NCBI RefSeq assembly: GCF_001927245.1
Contig: NZ_MJUX01000003.1
Span: 372,001 to 436,000 of the forward strand
Length of the DNA stretch: 64,000 nucleotides
Source of the DNA: Acuticoccus yangtzensis
GTDB lineage: Bacteria > Pseudomonadota > Alphaproteobacteria > Rhizobiales > Amorphaceae
Reading direction: 5' to 3'
In this document: in pieces, positions 8,065-19,272 of the stretch
Numbering within the stretch: position 1 is the first letter of the stretch
Layout of the letters: every line of letters starts with the position of its first letter
The notes under the pieces: model-generated
The model's input: only the letters and a program-made list of their open reading frames with translations
The model's database searches: none
Told to the model about the DNA's origin: nothing
Translations under genes and position numbers: made by a program

Positions 8065-9435
8065 TCAGTCGCCGCGGACGATCGCCTCGATTGCCAGTGC
8101 CGCCGATAGAAGACGTTCGTCGTCGTTGCTCTTCGCGCTGATGAGGAAGCTCACCGGCAGCGGCGACGGGCTCGCCATCGGCATCGCCACACCCGGCAGG
8201 TTGAGGAAGTTGCCCGTCATCGTGTTGCGCAGCATCAGGAGATTGACCCGGCCGAACTCGTCCGGGTCCGCATCGAGCGGCGCGATCTCAGGTGCCACAC
8301 GAGGCACCGTCGGGCCGATGAGGAAGGCGTCCTCCATGTCGGCCGCGATCTGCGCCGAGAGCTTGGCGCGCATCCGCTGGTTCATCAGAACGTCCTGCGC
8401 GGTCATGGTCTTGCCGCGAAGGATGCGGGCGACCACCCGGCCGTCCATCTCCTCCGCGTCGGCGCTCTCCATCCGCTCCTGGTGGTAGAAGTAGGACTCC
8501 GCGTTGGCGAGCGTGCCGTGGTCCGCCATCACCCGCGCCGCCTCGCCGATCTGCGGCACCGTGCGCGTTTCCACCGTCACGCCCGCCTTCTCCAGCCGCT
8601 TCACCGCCTGTTCGAAGGCGTCCGTTACCGCGTCCTCGCAGTCGTCCAGCCACAGCGTTTCGGAGAGGATGAGGCGCATCCCGGCGATGTGGCCGCGGGC
8701 GACCGTGGGCGCCGTGCCGCGCAGCGCCGCGTCGAGGTGGACGCAGTCCTCCACCGTGCGGGCGAGGGGACCCACCGTGTCGAGGGTGAAGGAAAGCGGC
8801 GTCGCGCCCTCGGTCGAGATGCGGCCCTCCGACGATTTGTAGCCGACGATGCCGTTCACCGCCGCAGGGATGCGCACCGAGCCGCCGGTGTCGGACCCGA
8901 TTGCCGCCGTCGCGAGGCCGGACGCCACCGCAACCGCCGAGCCGGACGACGACCCGCCCGGAATGCGCGGCGTCTCCTTGTCGTGCGGATTGGCGGGGGT
9001 GCCATAATGGGGGTTGAGGCCGAGGCCGGAGAAGGCGAACTCCGTCATGTTCACCTTGCCGAGCGCCACCATGCCCGCCGCGGCGAGGTGGGCGACGACG
9101 GGGCAATCGTCCTCCGCGGGGCTGGCGTTCCGCCACAGGGCGGACCCCGCGGTCGTCACCTCGCCCGACATGTCGAACAGGTCCTTCCAGGCGATCGACA
9201 CGCCGTCGAGGCCGGAGGCGGGGCGGCCGGCATCGTAGCGGGCCTTGGCGGAGCGGGCCTCGCGGCGGGCGCGCTCTGCGGTCACCGTCAGATAAACCGC
9301 GTCGCTCTGGGCGGCGGCGATGCGGTCCAGCAGGACCTCCGTCACCGCGATGGGGTCGGCCTCACCGGCGAGGTAGGCACGGGCGAGGGGGACGGCCGCG
9401 AGATCGGCGGCGCGTTCGGGGGCGAGGTCTGTCAT
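8065..9435 (-). CDS. Amidase (amidase signature family)
   Basis: A 456-residue member of the GatA/AtzF-type amidase signature family, hydrolysing a carboxamide to acid and ammonia in the cytoplasm. The Ser-cisSer-Lys triad is visible as Lys84 in SIAWKDLFD and the serines in GGSSSGSA and GSDTGGSVRIP. It lies 86 bp downstream of the M20 hydrolase on the same strand, so the two probably form a transcript. No gatC or gatB is nearby, which argues against a role in tRNA amidation. The substrate is unknown; together with the carbamoylase-type neighbour a ureide, hydantoin or N-carbamoyl catabolic role is plausible. Confidence 0.88.
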   Translation of the reverse strand: MTDLAPERAADLAAVPLARAYLAGEADPIAVTEVLLDRIAAAQSDAVYLTVTAERARREARSAKARYDAGRPASGLDGVSIAWKDLFDMSGEVTTAGSALWRNASPAEDDCPVVAHLAAAGMVALGKVNMTEFAFSGLGLNPHYGTPANPHDKETPRIPGGSSSGSAVAVASGLATAAIGSDTGGSVRIPAAVNGIVGYKSSEGRISTEGATPLSFTLDTVGPLARTVEDCVHLDAALRGTAPTVARGHIAGMRLILSETLWLDDCEDAVTDAFEQAVKRLEKAGVTVETRTVPQIGEAARVMADHGTLANAESYFYHQERMESADAEEMDGRVVARILRGKTMTAQDVLMNQRMRAKLSAQIAADMEDAFLIGPTVPRVAPEIAPLDADPDEFGRVNLLMLRNTMTGNFLNLPGVAMPMASPSPLPVSFLISAKSNDDERLLSAALAIEAIVRGD

Positions 9436-9521
9436 TCGTCACCTGGCATGATCGCCATCGGACCTACCGCCCGCGAGCGCGTCTTTCAACGCCTGCGGGT
9501 GAGGGGCCGACGGCTGGCGCG

Positions 9522-10757
9522 TCAGAGCGTCTGGTCGAGGGCGATGATGGTGTCGAGGATCACCTGCGTCCCGGCGGCGCAGTCCTCCTTGGTGGCGCTC
9601 TCTTCCTCGTTGTGGCTGATCCCCTCCCAGCAGGGGACGAAGATCATCGCCGTGGGGCAGGTGGTGGCGACGAAGTAGGAATCGTGCCCCGCGCCCGAAA
9701 TCATGCGCTTGGAGGTGAAGCCATGCTTCTCCACCGCGCCGGCGATCGCCTCCACCACGCGGGCGTCGAACTTCACCGGGTCCTTGCGCCAGCGCATCGT
9801 GAATTCGATCTTCACCGGGCGCTTGGCCTCGATTTCGGCCACCTTGGCGTCCAGCGCCGCGGTCATCGCCGTCAGCGTGTCACCGTCCGGGTGGCGCAGC
9901 TCGGCCGACATGGTGCAAAGCCCCGGCACCGTGTTGCGCGAGCCCGGCAGCACCGCCGTCACGCCCACCGTGCCGACTCCCGGCGGGTTGGCGAGCGCGA
10001 TCTCCTCGATGGCGAGCGCCAGCTCGGCCTGCGCCATCTGCGCGTCGCGGCGATAGTCCATCGGCGTGGTGCCGGCGTGGCTGTCGCGCCCGGTGATCGT
10101 GACGTCGAACCAGAAGAGGCCCTGTCCCCCCTCGACGATGCCGATCTGCAGCTCTTCCTTCTCCAGGATCGGCCCCTGCTCGATGTGGAGTTCCACGAAG
10201 GCGGCGAACTTGCGCGCGCCGGTCGGCTCGGTGCCCTTGTAGCCGATCTTCTCCAGCTCCTCGCCGAACACCCCGCCGATGGGGTCGGCGAGGGCCAGCA
10301 TGTCCGCCTCTTGCATTTCGTTGGAGTAGACGCCGGAGCCGGTCATGCCGGGGGCGAAACGGGCGCCTTCCTCGTTGGTCCAGTTGACGAGGGTGATGGG
10401 GTGGCGCGTCTCGTAGCCGGCGTCGACGAGGGTGCGCAGGGCTTCGAGGCCCGCCAGAACGCCGAGGATGCCGTCGAACTTGCCGCCTGTCGGCTGGGTG
10501 TCGAGGTGGGAGCCAAGCGCGATGGGCGTGGCGTTCGGGTCGGTGCCGGGTCGGGTGGCGTACATGTTGCCCATGGTGTCGAGGCCGAGGGTGAAGCCGG
10601 CGTCCTCGCAGGCGGCCTTGAACCAGTCACGCACCTGTTTGTCTTCGGCGCTGAGGGCGAGCCGCCTGACGCCGCCTTTGGGCGTGGCGCCGAATTTCGC
10701 GGTGTCCATCAAGGTGTCCCAGAGCCGCTCCGGGTTGATGGTGAGGTTGGTCTTCAT
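9522..10757 (-). CDS. M20-family Zn-dependent hydrolase (N-carbamoyl-amino-acid hydrolase / allantoate amidohydrolase type)
   Basis: This 411-residue protein has the metal-ligand pattern of the hydantoinase/carbamoylase branch of family M20: GSHLDTQPTGGKFDG (first His and bridging Asp), NWTNEEGARF, ELHIEQGP and, near the C-terminus, GISHNEEE. The dimerisation segment GRDSHAGTTPMDYRRDA is also typical. Such enzymes release ammonia and CO2 from N-carbamoyl amino acids, ureidopropionate or allantoate, and the sequence alone does not separate these. It starts at an ATG at 10757, is followed by the amidase gene, and faces away from the potassium channel gene across a gap of about 130 bp. Confidence 0.88.
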   Translation of the reverse strand: MKTNLTINPERLWDTLMDTAKFGATPKGGVRRLALSAEDKQVRDWFKAACEDAGFTLGLDTMGNMYATRPGTDPNATPIALGSHLDTQPTGGKFDGILGVLAGLEALRTLVDAGYETRHPITLVNWTNEEGARFAPGMTGSGVYSNEMQEADMLALADPIGGVFGEELEKIGYKGTEPTGARKFAAFVELHIEQGPILEKEELQIGIVEGGQGLFWFDVTITGRDSHAGTTPMDYRRDAQMAQAELALAIEEIALANPPGVGTVGVTAVLPGSRNTVPGLCTMSAELRHPDGDTLTAMTAALDAKVAEIEAKRPVKIEFTMRWRKDPVKFDARVVEAIAGAVEKHGFTSKRMISGAGHDSYFVATTCPTAMIFVPCWEGISHNEEESATKEDCAAGTQVILDTIIALDQTL

Positions 10758-10884
10758 TCCGTGTCTCCTCCGGCATCACCATTCCTTTCCGCAAGAGGGA
10801 AGGGAACCGGTGGGCCGCCATATTGGTTGGGGAGCATCCTACACATCCGGTGCCACGCGCACCCACTTGTTGGAAGTTCCCCCT

Positions 10885-12258
10885 TTGCCACCCATCAAAC
10901 CGATCCATCGTCGCGCGGCGAAGGCCGTCCTGTCGCGCCTCAACAGGCTGTCGACGGCCCGTCTGCTGCTGGTGGGCTATGTCAGCTACATGGCGCTCGG
11001 CTTCGCGCTCCTGTCGCTGCCCTTCGCGCAGGCCGTCCCTGTCGCGCCGCTGGACAACCTGTTCATCGCCACCTCGGCCGTGTCGACGACCGGCCTCGTC
11101 ACCGTCGATCCCGGCACCAGCTACACCTTCGCCGGCGAGATCGTCATCCTGGCGCTCTTCCAGGTCGGCGGCCTCGGCTACATGACGCTGTCGTCTTTTT
11201 TCGTGCTGGCGCTCAGGCACCGGCTGAGCCGCGGCCGCCAGCGCACCGTGCGCGCCGCCTTCGACCTGCCGGACGAGATCTCCGTGCCCGGCTTCCTGCG
11301 TGCCGTCGTCGTCTTCACGCTTCTGGTGGAGACGGCGGGCGCTGCGGCGCTCTACCTTCTGTTCGCCGAGGCCGGTCGGCCGGACGCGCTGTGGAGCGCG
11401 ATCTTCCACGCCGTGTCCGCCTTCTGCACCGCAGGCTTCAGCCTCAACGCCAACGGGCTCGAGGACTATGTGGCGAACCCCGGCGTCAACGCCGTCGTCG
11501 CCGTCCTGTCGCTCCTGGGTGCCATCGGGTTCATCGTCGTGTCCGACACGTGGCGTACCCTGACCCGCCAGGAGCGCCGCCTGGGCGAAACCAGCCGCAC
11601 CATTCTCCTGGTGACGCTCGCGATCATCTCCACCGCCTTCCTGACGATCATGCTGACCGACGAGACGCTGGCCGCCTTGCCGATCGCCGATCGGGCGCTC
11701 GGCGCCTTCTTCCAGGCGATGTCGGCCTCGACCACGGTGGGCTTCAACACCATGTCGATCGGCACGCTGGGCATGGGCACCATCGTGGTGCTGATGGTGC
11801 TGATGATCGTCGGCGCGTCGCCTGCCGGGACCGGCGGCGGGTTGAAGACGACCACCTTCGCCGTTTTGTGGGGCATCGTCGCGGCGGTGCTGGGGCGGCG
11901 GGACGAGGTCTTCGTCGTCGGCCGCGAGGTGCCTTTGCGGACAGTGCGCTCCGCGGCGGCGGCGATGGTCTTCTATGGCGGCGTGCTACTCGCCGGGCTT
12001 CTGGTGCTGGCCCATTCCGAGGGCGGACCGTCCTTCGAGGCGCTTCTGTTCGAGGCGATCTCGGCGCTCGGCACCGTCGGCCTGTCGCTCGGCATCACCG
12101 GCGACCTGTCGAGCGTCGGCAAGGTGGTGATCGTGGTTCTGATGGCGGCCGGACGGCTCGGCATCCTCACCTTCGGCCTCGCTCTGGCGCTGCCGAACAG
12201 CCAGTCCTCGTCGGCCCGGCGCCGTCTGCTCGCCGACGCGGAACCGCCGCTCGACTGA
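10885..12258 (+). CDS. Trk/Ktr-type potassium uptake channel subunit (TrkH/KtrB family)
   Basis: This polytopic inner-membrane protein carries the four pore repeats of the superfamily, each with its selectivity-filter glycine: SAVSTTGLV, SAFCTAGFSL, SASTTVGFNT and ISALGTVGLSLG. About eight to ten membrane segments are evident. The start is uncertain because no ATG precedes the first helix. I chose TTG at 10885 (about 457 residues), which has GGAAG eight bases upstream; GTG at 10810 behind GAGGGAAGGG is an alternative. No ktrA/trkA gating subunit gene is adjacent. The gene is convergent with pyrG. Confidence 0.9.
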   Translation: MPPIKPIHRRAAKAVLSRLNRLSTARLLLVGYVSYMALGFALLSLPFAQAVPVAPLDNLFIATSAVSTTGLVTVDPGTSYTFAGEIVILALFQVGGLGYMTLSSFFVLALRHRLSRGRQRTVRAAFDLPDEISVPGFLRAVVVFTLLVETAGAAALYLLFAEAGRPDALWSAIFHAVSAFCTAGFSLNANGLEDYVANPGVNAVVAVLSLLGAIGFIVVSDTWRTLTRQERRLGETSRTILLVTLAIISTAFLTIMLTDETLAALPIADRALGAFFQAMSASTTVGFNTMSIGTLGMGTIVVLMVLMIVGASPAGTGGGLKTTTFAVLWGIVAAVLGRRDEVFVVGREVPLRTVRSAAAAMVFYGGVLLAGLLVLAHSEGGPSFEALLFEAISALGTVGLSLGITGDLSSVGKVVIVVLMAAGRLGILTFGLALALPNSQSSSARRRLLADAEPPLD

Positions 12259-12293
12259 GCGGCCGAGGACCGACGAAAGGCGGAGCCGGCTGC

Positions 12294-14307
<2,014 letters not shown>

Positions 14308-14799
14308 TCAGGCGTCCGAATAGAGCCAGGCGCGCAGCAGCGCGGCAACGCGCCGGGCGATGATGTCGAGGTCGCTCTCCTCCACGCCCGCCCAGGGGTC
14401 ACCGTCGCTGGAATCGGACCGTTTGGTGCCGGAGATGCGGTGCACCCGCCGTCCCGACACGTCCTTCACGTCGAACACGTAGAAGACCAGCGAGTTGGTG
14501 TCCTCCGACACGGCAGTCAGCGTGCCTTCGACGCGGAACAGAGCCCGGCCGCCGGGGCGCTTCACCACCGTCAGCCCCTCCTGCTCGGCGCTGCGCCACA
14601 GCCGGCGGGTCAGCTCGTCGGCCATGTTGCCGGGGGCGCCGGGGAAGGGCTCGAACGCGAAGGAGGCCTCCTCGGGCGTTCCCACCGGCTCCACCGGGGA
14701 ATAGACGTTGGCGGCGACGCCGGTGGCGACGCCGGTCAGGCGCGGCGCATCGCATCCGGCGAGGCCCACGACGAGGAGGAGGGCGAGTGCGGCTCTCAT
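14308..14799 (-). CDS. Small lipoprotein of unknown function
   Basis: A 163-residue protein that starts MRAALALLLVVGLAGCDAP, a signal peptide with the lipobox VGLAGC, so lipidation of the Cys and anchoring in an envelope membrane are expected. I chose the ATG at 14799 because it overlaps the upstream M24 stop codon (ATGA) and opens the lipobox; the open frame extends further upstream without homology. The mature part has no motif that I recognise. It is the last gene of the lgt-led operon. Confidence 0.8.
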   Translation of the reverse strand: MRAALALLLVVGLAGCDAPRLTGVATGVAANVYSPVEPVGTPEEASFAFEPFPGAPGNMADELTRRLWRSAEQEGLTVVKRPGGRALFRVEGTLTAVSEDTNSLVFYVFDVKDVSGRRVHRISGTKRSDSSDGDPWAGVEESDLDIIARRVAALLRAWLYSDA

Positions 14800-15953
14800 G
14801 CCGTCAGGAGGCGCGGTGCGAGGGCGGACAAGGGTTCGGGCGCGTCGTCGGTGGTGAGGAAGGTGCGGCCGAGGGTCATCGCCGTCCCGCTCTCGGAATC
14901 GAGCAGGATCATGTGGGCGAACAGAACCATGTTCGGCACGATCTTGGCGGGGTTGGCGGCGTAGAACATCGGCCAGTCCATCCAGGACGGAGTGAAGGCG
15001 GCGCCCAAGGAATAGCCGCACGCGTTGAGTCGGAAGGAACCCATACCACGGTCCTGCAGGGTGCGGGCATGGGCCTCGTAAACATCGCCGAAGGTGTTGC
15101 CCGGACGCATCGTCGCCGCCACCTCGGTGAGCGCCGCCTCGGCCGTATCGAACATCTCACGGTGGCGCGGGCGCGGCGTGCCGATCACCACCGTCTCCAT
15201 CATGGCGACGTGGTAGTGGCGGTAGGCGCCGGCGAATTCCAGCGTGAGCTGGTCGTCCGCGTCGAGCTTACGGCGGCCGGAGGCGTAGCGCACCAGCAGC
15301 GCCTTCTCGCCGGAGCCGATGATGAACTCGTTGGCTGGATAGTCGCCCCCGCCGGCGAAGATCGCCCCTTGCATCGCGGCCAGGATCTCGCCCTCGTCGG
15401 CGCCGGGTTTGATGCGCTCAAGCCCCGCAGTCAGCGCCGCGTCGGCCAGCTGGCCCGCCTTGCGCACATAGGCGATCTCCGCGTCGCTCTTCACGCTGCG
15501 CAGTTGCGGCACGATGGACGACGCCTCGATCAAGGTGCCGAAGCGCTCCAGATGCTCCTCGAGTCGCTTGCCGTTCTTGGCGGTCAGGCCGTGCGTGTCG
15601 GTCTCGATGCCGATGCGTGCGCCCAGAAGGTCCATCTCGAACAGGTGGTCCTTCAGCGCTTTGGCGGGGTCGGCGCCGGCCCTGTCGGTCCAGATGACGA
15701 TCTCGTCGATGATCGAGGTCTGGCGGGCCTGCCTCAGATCCGCCGAGCGGGTGAGCAGCGCCATCCGCCGCTCCTTGGTGACGATGAGGCACTGGAAGAA
15801 GACGAAGCCGAAGGTGTCGTAGCCGGTCAGCCAGTACATGCTTTCCTGGGCGAACAGGAGCATGGCGTCGAGCTTGTTCTCGGCCATCTCGGCCTGAAGG
15901 CGGTCCATCCGCGCGTCGTATTCATCGCGGCTGAAGTGAAGAGCCATCGTCAA
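14796..15953 (-). CDS. Creatinase-like M24-fold protein (Xaa-Pro aminopeptidase homologue lacking metal ligands)
   Basis: This 385-residue protein has the two-domain pita-bread layout: an N-terminal creatinase domain (MALHFSRDEYDARMDRLQ, YWLTGYDTFGFVFFQ) and a C-terminal M24 domain (VKSDAEIAYVRKAGQLAD, LEFAGAYRHYHVAMMETVVIG, PNMVLFAHMILLDSESG). The five M24 metal ligands (D, D, H, E, E) appear replaced: the usual IDAG is EFAG and the second Asp is Ala. That pattern fits metal-independent creatinase-type hydrolases rather than aminopeptidases. Its ends overlap both neighbours by four bases, showing a tight operon. The substrate is unknown. Confidence 0.8.
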   Translation of the reverse strand: MTMALHFSRDEYDARMDRLQAEMAENKLDAMLLFAQESMYWLTGYDTFGFVFFQCLIVTKERRMALLTRSADLRQARQTSIIDEIVIWTDRAGADPAKALKDHLFEMDLLGARIGIETDTHGLTAKNGKRLEEHLERFGTLIEASSIVPQLRSVKSDAEIAYVRKAGQLADAALTAGLERIKPGADEGEILAAMQGAIFAGGGDYPANEFIIGSGEKALLVRYASGRRKLDADDQLTLEFAGAYRHYHVAMMETVVIGTPRPRHREMFDTAEAALTEVAATMRPGNTFGDVYEAHARTLQDRGMGSFRLNACGYSLGAAFTPSWMDWPMFYAANPAKIVPNMVLFAHMILLDSESGTAMTLGRTFLTTDDAPEPLSALAPRLLTA

Positions 15954-16735
15954 GCCTCCAGGCTGATGGTCGCGATCAGGCTGCCTTGCCCTGCCTCGCC
16001 GCGGTGGGTGCGGCGCCTGTAGGAGTAGAAGCGTTCCTCATCGCCGTACGTGTCGCAAGCCATATCGTCGACCGTGCCGACGCCTGCCGCGCCGAGCCGT
16101 GCGGCGACGAAAGCGGGGAGGTCGAACATCAGCCGTCCCGCATTGGCGGAGGGGGTGAAGAAGGCCGCGGTGTCGACCCCGGCGGGCGCCGCCTCGGCAA
16201 CGGCGTCGGCGAGTTCCTGGCCCACCTCGTAGGACGTCTGCGCGATCGTCGGGCCGATGACGGCGACGGTGCGTTCCATGCGCGCCCCGGAGGCGGTCAT
16301 CGCCGCCAACGTCGCCTCCAGGACGCCGCCGACCGCGCCGCGCCACCCGGCATGGGCGGCACCGACGACACCGGCTTCGGCGTCCGCGAACAACACCGGC
16401 GCGCAGTCCGCCGTGCGCACGCCGAGGACGATGCCGGGGACGGCGGTCACCAGCGCGTCGCCCTCGGGCCGGTCGGCGGTCGGCGCGGTCACGGTGTGGC
16501 AGATCGCCGAGTGGGTCTGGAACAGCGTTACCAGCCGGTCGGCGGGGGCGCCCATGTGGGCCGCCACACGGGCGAGGTTCTCGGCGACGAGGGTCTGGTC
16601 GTCGGCCGATCCTGTGCCGGTGTTGAGCGAGGCATAGAGGCCGGTCGATACGCCGCCCTGTCGGGTGAAGAAGGCGTGGCGCACGCCGGGAAGGGCGAGG
16701 CTGGCGGAGGTGAGCGGCTGCGGCGAAGAGGTCAC
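15950..16735 (-). CDS. pgeF: Polyphenol oxidase / laccase-domain protein (YfiH family), peptidoglycan editing factor PgeF
   Basis: About 261 residues, the usual length for the family. The Cys-His metal site is visible: His in FQTHSAICH, Cys in GVRTADCAPVLFAD and His in GAAHAGWRGAVGG. YfiH of E. coli (PgeF) removes misincorporated amino acids from peptidoglycan precursors; other members bind purine nucleosides. No ATG is suitable. I chose GTG at 16735, which has AAGG eight bases upstream, and the frame upstream of it is Pro/Ser/Arg-rich without homology. The stop overlaps the M24 start (ATGA). Confidence 0.9.
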   Translation of the reverse strand: MTSSPQPLTSASLALPGVRHAFFTRQGGVSTGLYASLNTGTGSADDQTLVAENLARVAAHMGAPADRLVTLFQTHSAICHTVTAPTADRPEGDALVTAVPGIVLGVRTADCAPVLFADAEAGVVGAAHAGWRGAVGGVLEATLAAMTASGARMERTVAVIGPTIAQTSYEVGQELADAVAEAAPAGVDTAAFFTPSANAGRLMFDLPAFVAARLGAAGVGTVDDMACDTYGDEERFYSYRRRTHRGEAGQGSLIATISLEA

Positions 16736-16805
16736 GGGCAGCACCTTATCTGTACGGGCGACGGTGGGAGAGGGAGGGGAAGAGGGGGGCGAGCGGGGGC
16801 AGGGA

Positions 16806-17960
16806 TCACGCGGCGGATCCCTTCGGCGGTTGAAATCCGGGCGGCGGCGCGGCGCGGGCGGTGACGGCGAGAGCGCGGAAGAGGGTGCCCATCTCGCCCT
16901 CGCCATCCCCGGCGAGGCGGTGGACGGCGGCCTCGATGGCGGCGCGCCCGTCGGCATCGGCGCCCGCGCCCAGGCGCCCGGCGCGCTCCAGAAGGCCGAG
17001 TTGCAGAAGCATCGCCCCCTGGCCGACAGGGCCGTGGGCGAAGGCGCCGGCCGCCACGCTCGCCGCCGCCAGCGCCGAGAAGTCGACATGGGCCGACAGG
17101 TCCGATTCGCCCGGCCGGTCGAGCACGTCGACGCTCTGGTGGGCGCGCACCGCCTGCAGCGTCTCCCCGTCGCCGGGGCTGTCGTAGCCGTAGTCGATGA
17201 CAAGCGCCGCGCCGACACCGTGCGTCGCGATCGCCCGCGCGATGTCGGCCATCATGATGTCGGCGGCGGGGCGCAGCTCGCGCACGGCGCCTTCGGGAGA
17301 GGGTGGGACCTCGCGAAGCGCCCCCTCCGCACCACCCACCGGCGCCCGGAACGTGACGGGGAAGGGGGAGAGGCCGAAGGCGAGTTCCCCATCGGTGAGG
17401 CCCACCACGCGCTCGAACCAGCGCCCGCCGCGGCTGACGATCTGGCGCACCGGCAGCGCGTCGAAGAACTCGTTGGCGACGAGGTAGAAGGGCCGGTCCA
17501 AGGGCGGCGCGTCGGCCCAGGCGATGTTGGGGTGGAGCGGGGCGAGGCGGTGGCGCTGGGCCTGCTTGAGCCGCTCCGACGCTTCCACCAGCACCACCCG
17601 GCTGGAGCGCACGAAGCGCGGGTCGCGTCCCATCACGCGCAGAACGTCGTGCATCAAGGTGCCGCGACCGGGGCCGAGCTCGACGAGGTCGAACGGAGCC
17701 GGCCGCCCGTCGCTGATCCAACGGTCGAGCAGGAAGGCGCCGATCAGCTCGCCGAACATCTGGCTGATCTCCGGTGCGGTGACGAAGTCGCCCTCGGTCC
17801 CGAACGGCTCCTGGCTGGCATAATAGCCGTCAGGGTCGGTCAGGCACGCGCTCATGAAGTCGGCCACCGAGATCGGCCCGTTGAGGCCGATGCGCCGGAT
17901 CAGCCGCTCGGCGACCGGCGTTGGCGTCGGCGGGGACGGGGAGCGCGCGTCCTTGCTCAT
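16806..17960 (-). CDS. SAM-dependent methyltransferase, NDUFAF7/MidA family (COG1565)
   Basis: A 384-residue protein with the family start LIRRIGLNGPISVADFMSAC, then GYYASQEPFGTEGDFVTAPEISQMFGEL, the SAM-binding motif LVELGPGRGTLMHDVLR and the ANEFFDALPVRQ segment. The eukaryotic member NDUFAF7 methylates an arginine of complex I during assembly; bacterial roles are less clear. The ATG at 17960 overlaps the lgt stop by four bases, so the pair is translationally coupled, as is common for lgt in alphaproteobacteria. Confidence 0.92.
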   Translation of the reverse strand: MSKDARSPSPPTPTPVAERLIRRIGLNGPISVADFMSACLTDPDGYYASQEPFGTEGDFVTAPEISQMFGELIGAFLLDRWISDGRPAPFDLVELGPGRGTLMHDVLRVMGRDPRFVRSSRVVLVEASERLKQAQRHRLAPLHPNIAWADAPPLDRPFYLVANEFFDALPVRQIVSRGGRWFERVVGLTDGELAFGLSPFPVTFRAPVGGAEGALREVPPSPEGAVRELRPAADIMMADIARAIATHGVGAALVIDYGYDSPGDGETLQAVRAHQSVDVLDRPGESDLSAHVDFSALAAASVAAGAFAHGPVGQGAMLLQLGLLERAGRLGAGADADGRAAIEAAVHRLAGDGEGEMGTLFRALAVTARAAPPPGFQPPKGSAA

Positions 17961-18829
17961 CGCGCGTCCATCGCGGTGGACGGGCTGGCGGGCGGGTAAG
18001 CGGGGCGCACCAGCGCCCGCGCGATCACCGCCGCGCCGATGGCGATCATCGGCACCGAGAGGAGCATCCCCATCGTCACCGGGCCGAACAGGAAGCCGAG
18101 CTGCTGGTCCGGCATGCGGAAGGTCTCGCCGACGATGCGCACCAGACCGTAGCCCGCCCCGAAGAGCCCCAGCGTCAGCCCCGGCCGCCTGAGCGATCCC
18201 ATGCGAACCGCGATCGCAAGCACCACGAAGAGGAGAAGCCCCTCCATCGCCGCCTGATAGAGCTGGCTCGGGTGGCGCGGCACGCCGCCTGCGCGCGGGT
18301 CGGGGAAGATCATCGCCCAAGCGACCTCGCTCGGCCGGCCCCACAACTCGCCGTTCACGAAATTGGCGATCCGCCCGAAAAAGAGGCCGATGGGCACGAC
18401 CGCGGCAATCACGTCGAACAGCGCCACGAACGAGATGCGGCGGGACCACGCGAAGGCGAGCACGGCGACGATCACGCCGATCAGCCCGCCGTGAAAGGCC
18501 ATGCCGCCGTCGTTGATGCGAATGATTCTGACCGGGTCGGCCAGATACACGCTAAGGTCGTAGAAGAGGACGTAGCCGAGCCTCCCGCCGAGGACGATGC
18601 CGAGTGTGACCCAGGTGACGAGGTCGCCGATTTCCTCTCCGGTCGGCCGCGGGCGCGTGCCCCACAGGGCCGGTCTGTTCACCAGCCGCCGCGCATAGGC
18701 CCAGCCCAGCAGGATGCCGGCGATATAGGCGAGCGCATACCAGCGGATTGGAATTGTTACGTCGGCAAAGGGGATCGGAATGACAATTGCATTCGGATCG
18801 AGTGCCGGAAACGGAATGACAGGCAGCAT
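17957..18829 (-). CDS. lgt: Prolipoprotein diacylglyceryl transferase
   Basis: This 290-residue integral membrane enzyme transfers a diacylglyceryl group from phosphatidylglycerol to the lipobox cysteine of prolipoproteins. It shows about seven membrane segments and the Lgt signature FFGRIANFVNGELWGRP, with HPSQLYQAAMEG further on and the N-terminal RWYALAYIAGILLGW. I chose the ATG at 18829 (MLPVIPFPALDPNAIVI); the open frame continues upstream without homology. It heads the operon that ends in a lipoprotein gene, one of its likely substrates. Confidence 0.97.
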   Translation of the reverse strand: MLPVIPFPALDPNAIVIPIPFADVTIPIRWYALAYIAGILLGWAYARRLVNRPALWGTRPRPTGEEIGDLVTWVTLGIVLGGRLGYVLFYDLSVYLADPVRIIRINDGGMAFHGGLIGVIVAVLAFAWSRRISFVALFDVIAAVVPIGLFFGRIANFVNGELWGRPSEVAWAMIFPDPRAGGVPRHPSQLYQAAMEGLLLFVVLAIAVRMGSLRRPGLTLGLFGAGYGLVRIVGETFRMPDQQLGFLFGPVTMGMLLSVPMIAIGAAVIARALVRPAYPPASPSTAMDAR

Positions 18830-18966
18830 AGAGCGACTCGCGAACGGACCACATATAGAGTATCGCGAACGAGCGCGATGTGTTGTTGAACTGGCCGTCT
18901 TGTCCGGTCGACATGTGGGAACCAAATCCCCATACGCGACAGACGACGCCTTGATTGGAGAGCGCC

Positions 18967-19272
18967 ATGACCCAGACCAACAACCGCCTCATCGACGAGA
19001 TCGCCCGTCTCGCGACGGACGCGGCCGCCGTGGCCCAGGGTGCGCGCCGCGAAGTGGAAGGCGCCATGCGCAGCCAGGTCGAGCGGCTTCTGTCTGATGC
19101 GAACGTCGTCCACCGGGACGATTTCGAGGCCATGAAAGCCATCGCGATCCGTGCAGCCGACGAGGTCGACGCGCTGAAAGCCCGTGTCGAGGCGCTGGAG
19201 GCCCGCATGGCCCCGCCGCTCGCCCCCGCCCCGGCGGATGACGCCGGGCTTGCCGGGCAAGGCCCGCAGTAG
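18967..19272 (+). CDS. ubiK: UbiK-family accessory factor (BMFP/YqiC-like)
   Basis: A 101-residue protein: an N-terminal amphipathic segment (TNNRLIDEIARLATDAAAVAQGAR) followed by a C-terminal coiled coil (EVDALKARVEALEARM), the layout of the membrane-fusogenic BMFP/UbiK family. UbiK assists the ubiquinone biosynthesis complex in proteobacteria under aerobic growth. The ATG at 18967 has GGAGAG just upstream and was preferred to a TTG four codons earlier. It is divergent from lgt across 137 bp. The gene symbol is by family only. Confidence 0.8.
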   Translation: MTQTNNRLIDEIARLATDAAAVAQGARREVEGAMRSQVERLLSDANVVHRDDFEAMKAIAIRAADEVDALKARVEALEARMAPPLAPAPADDAGLAGQGPQ

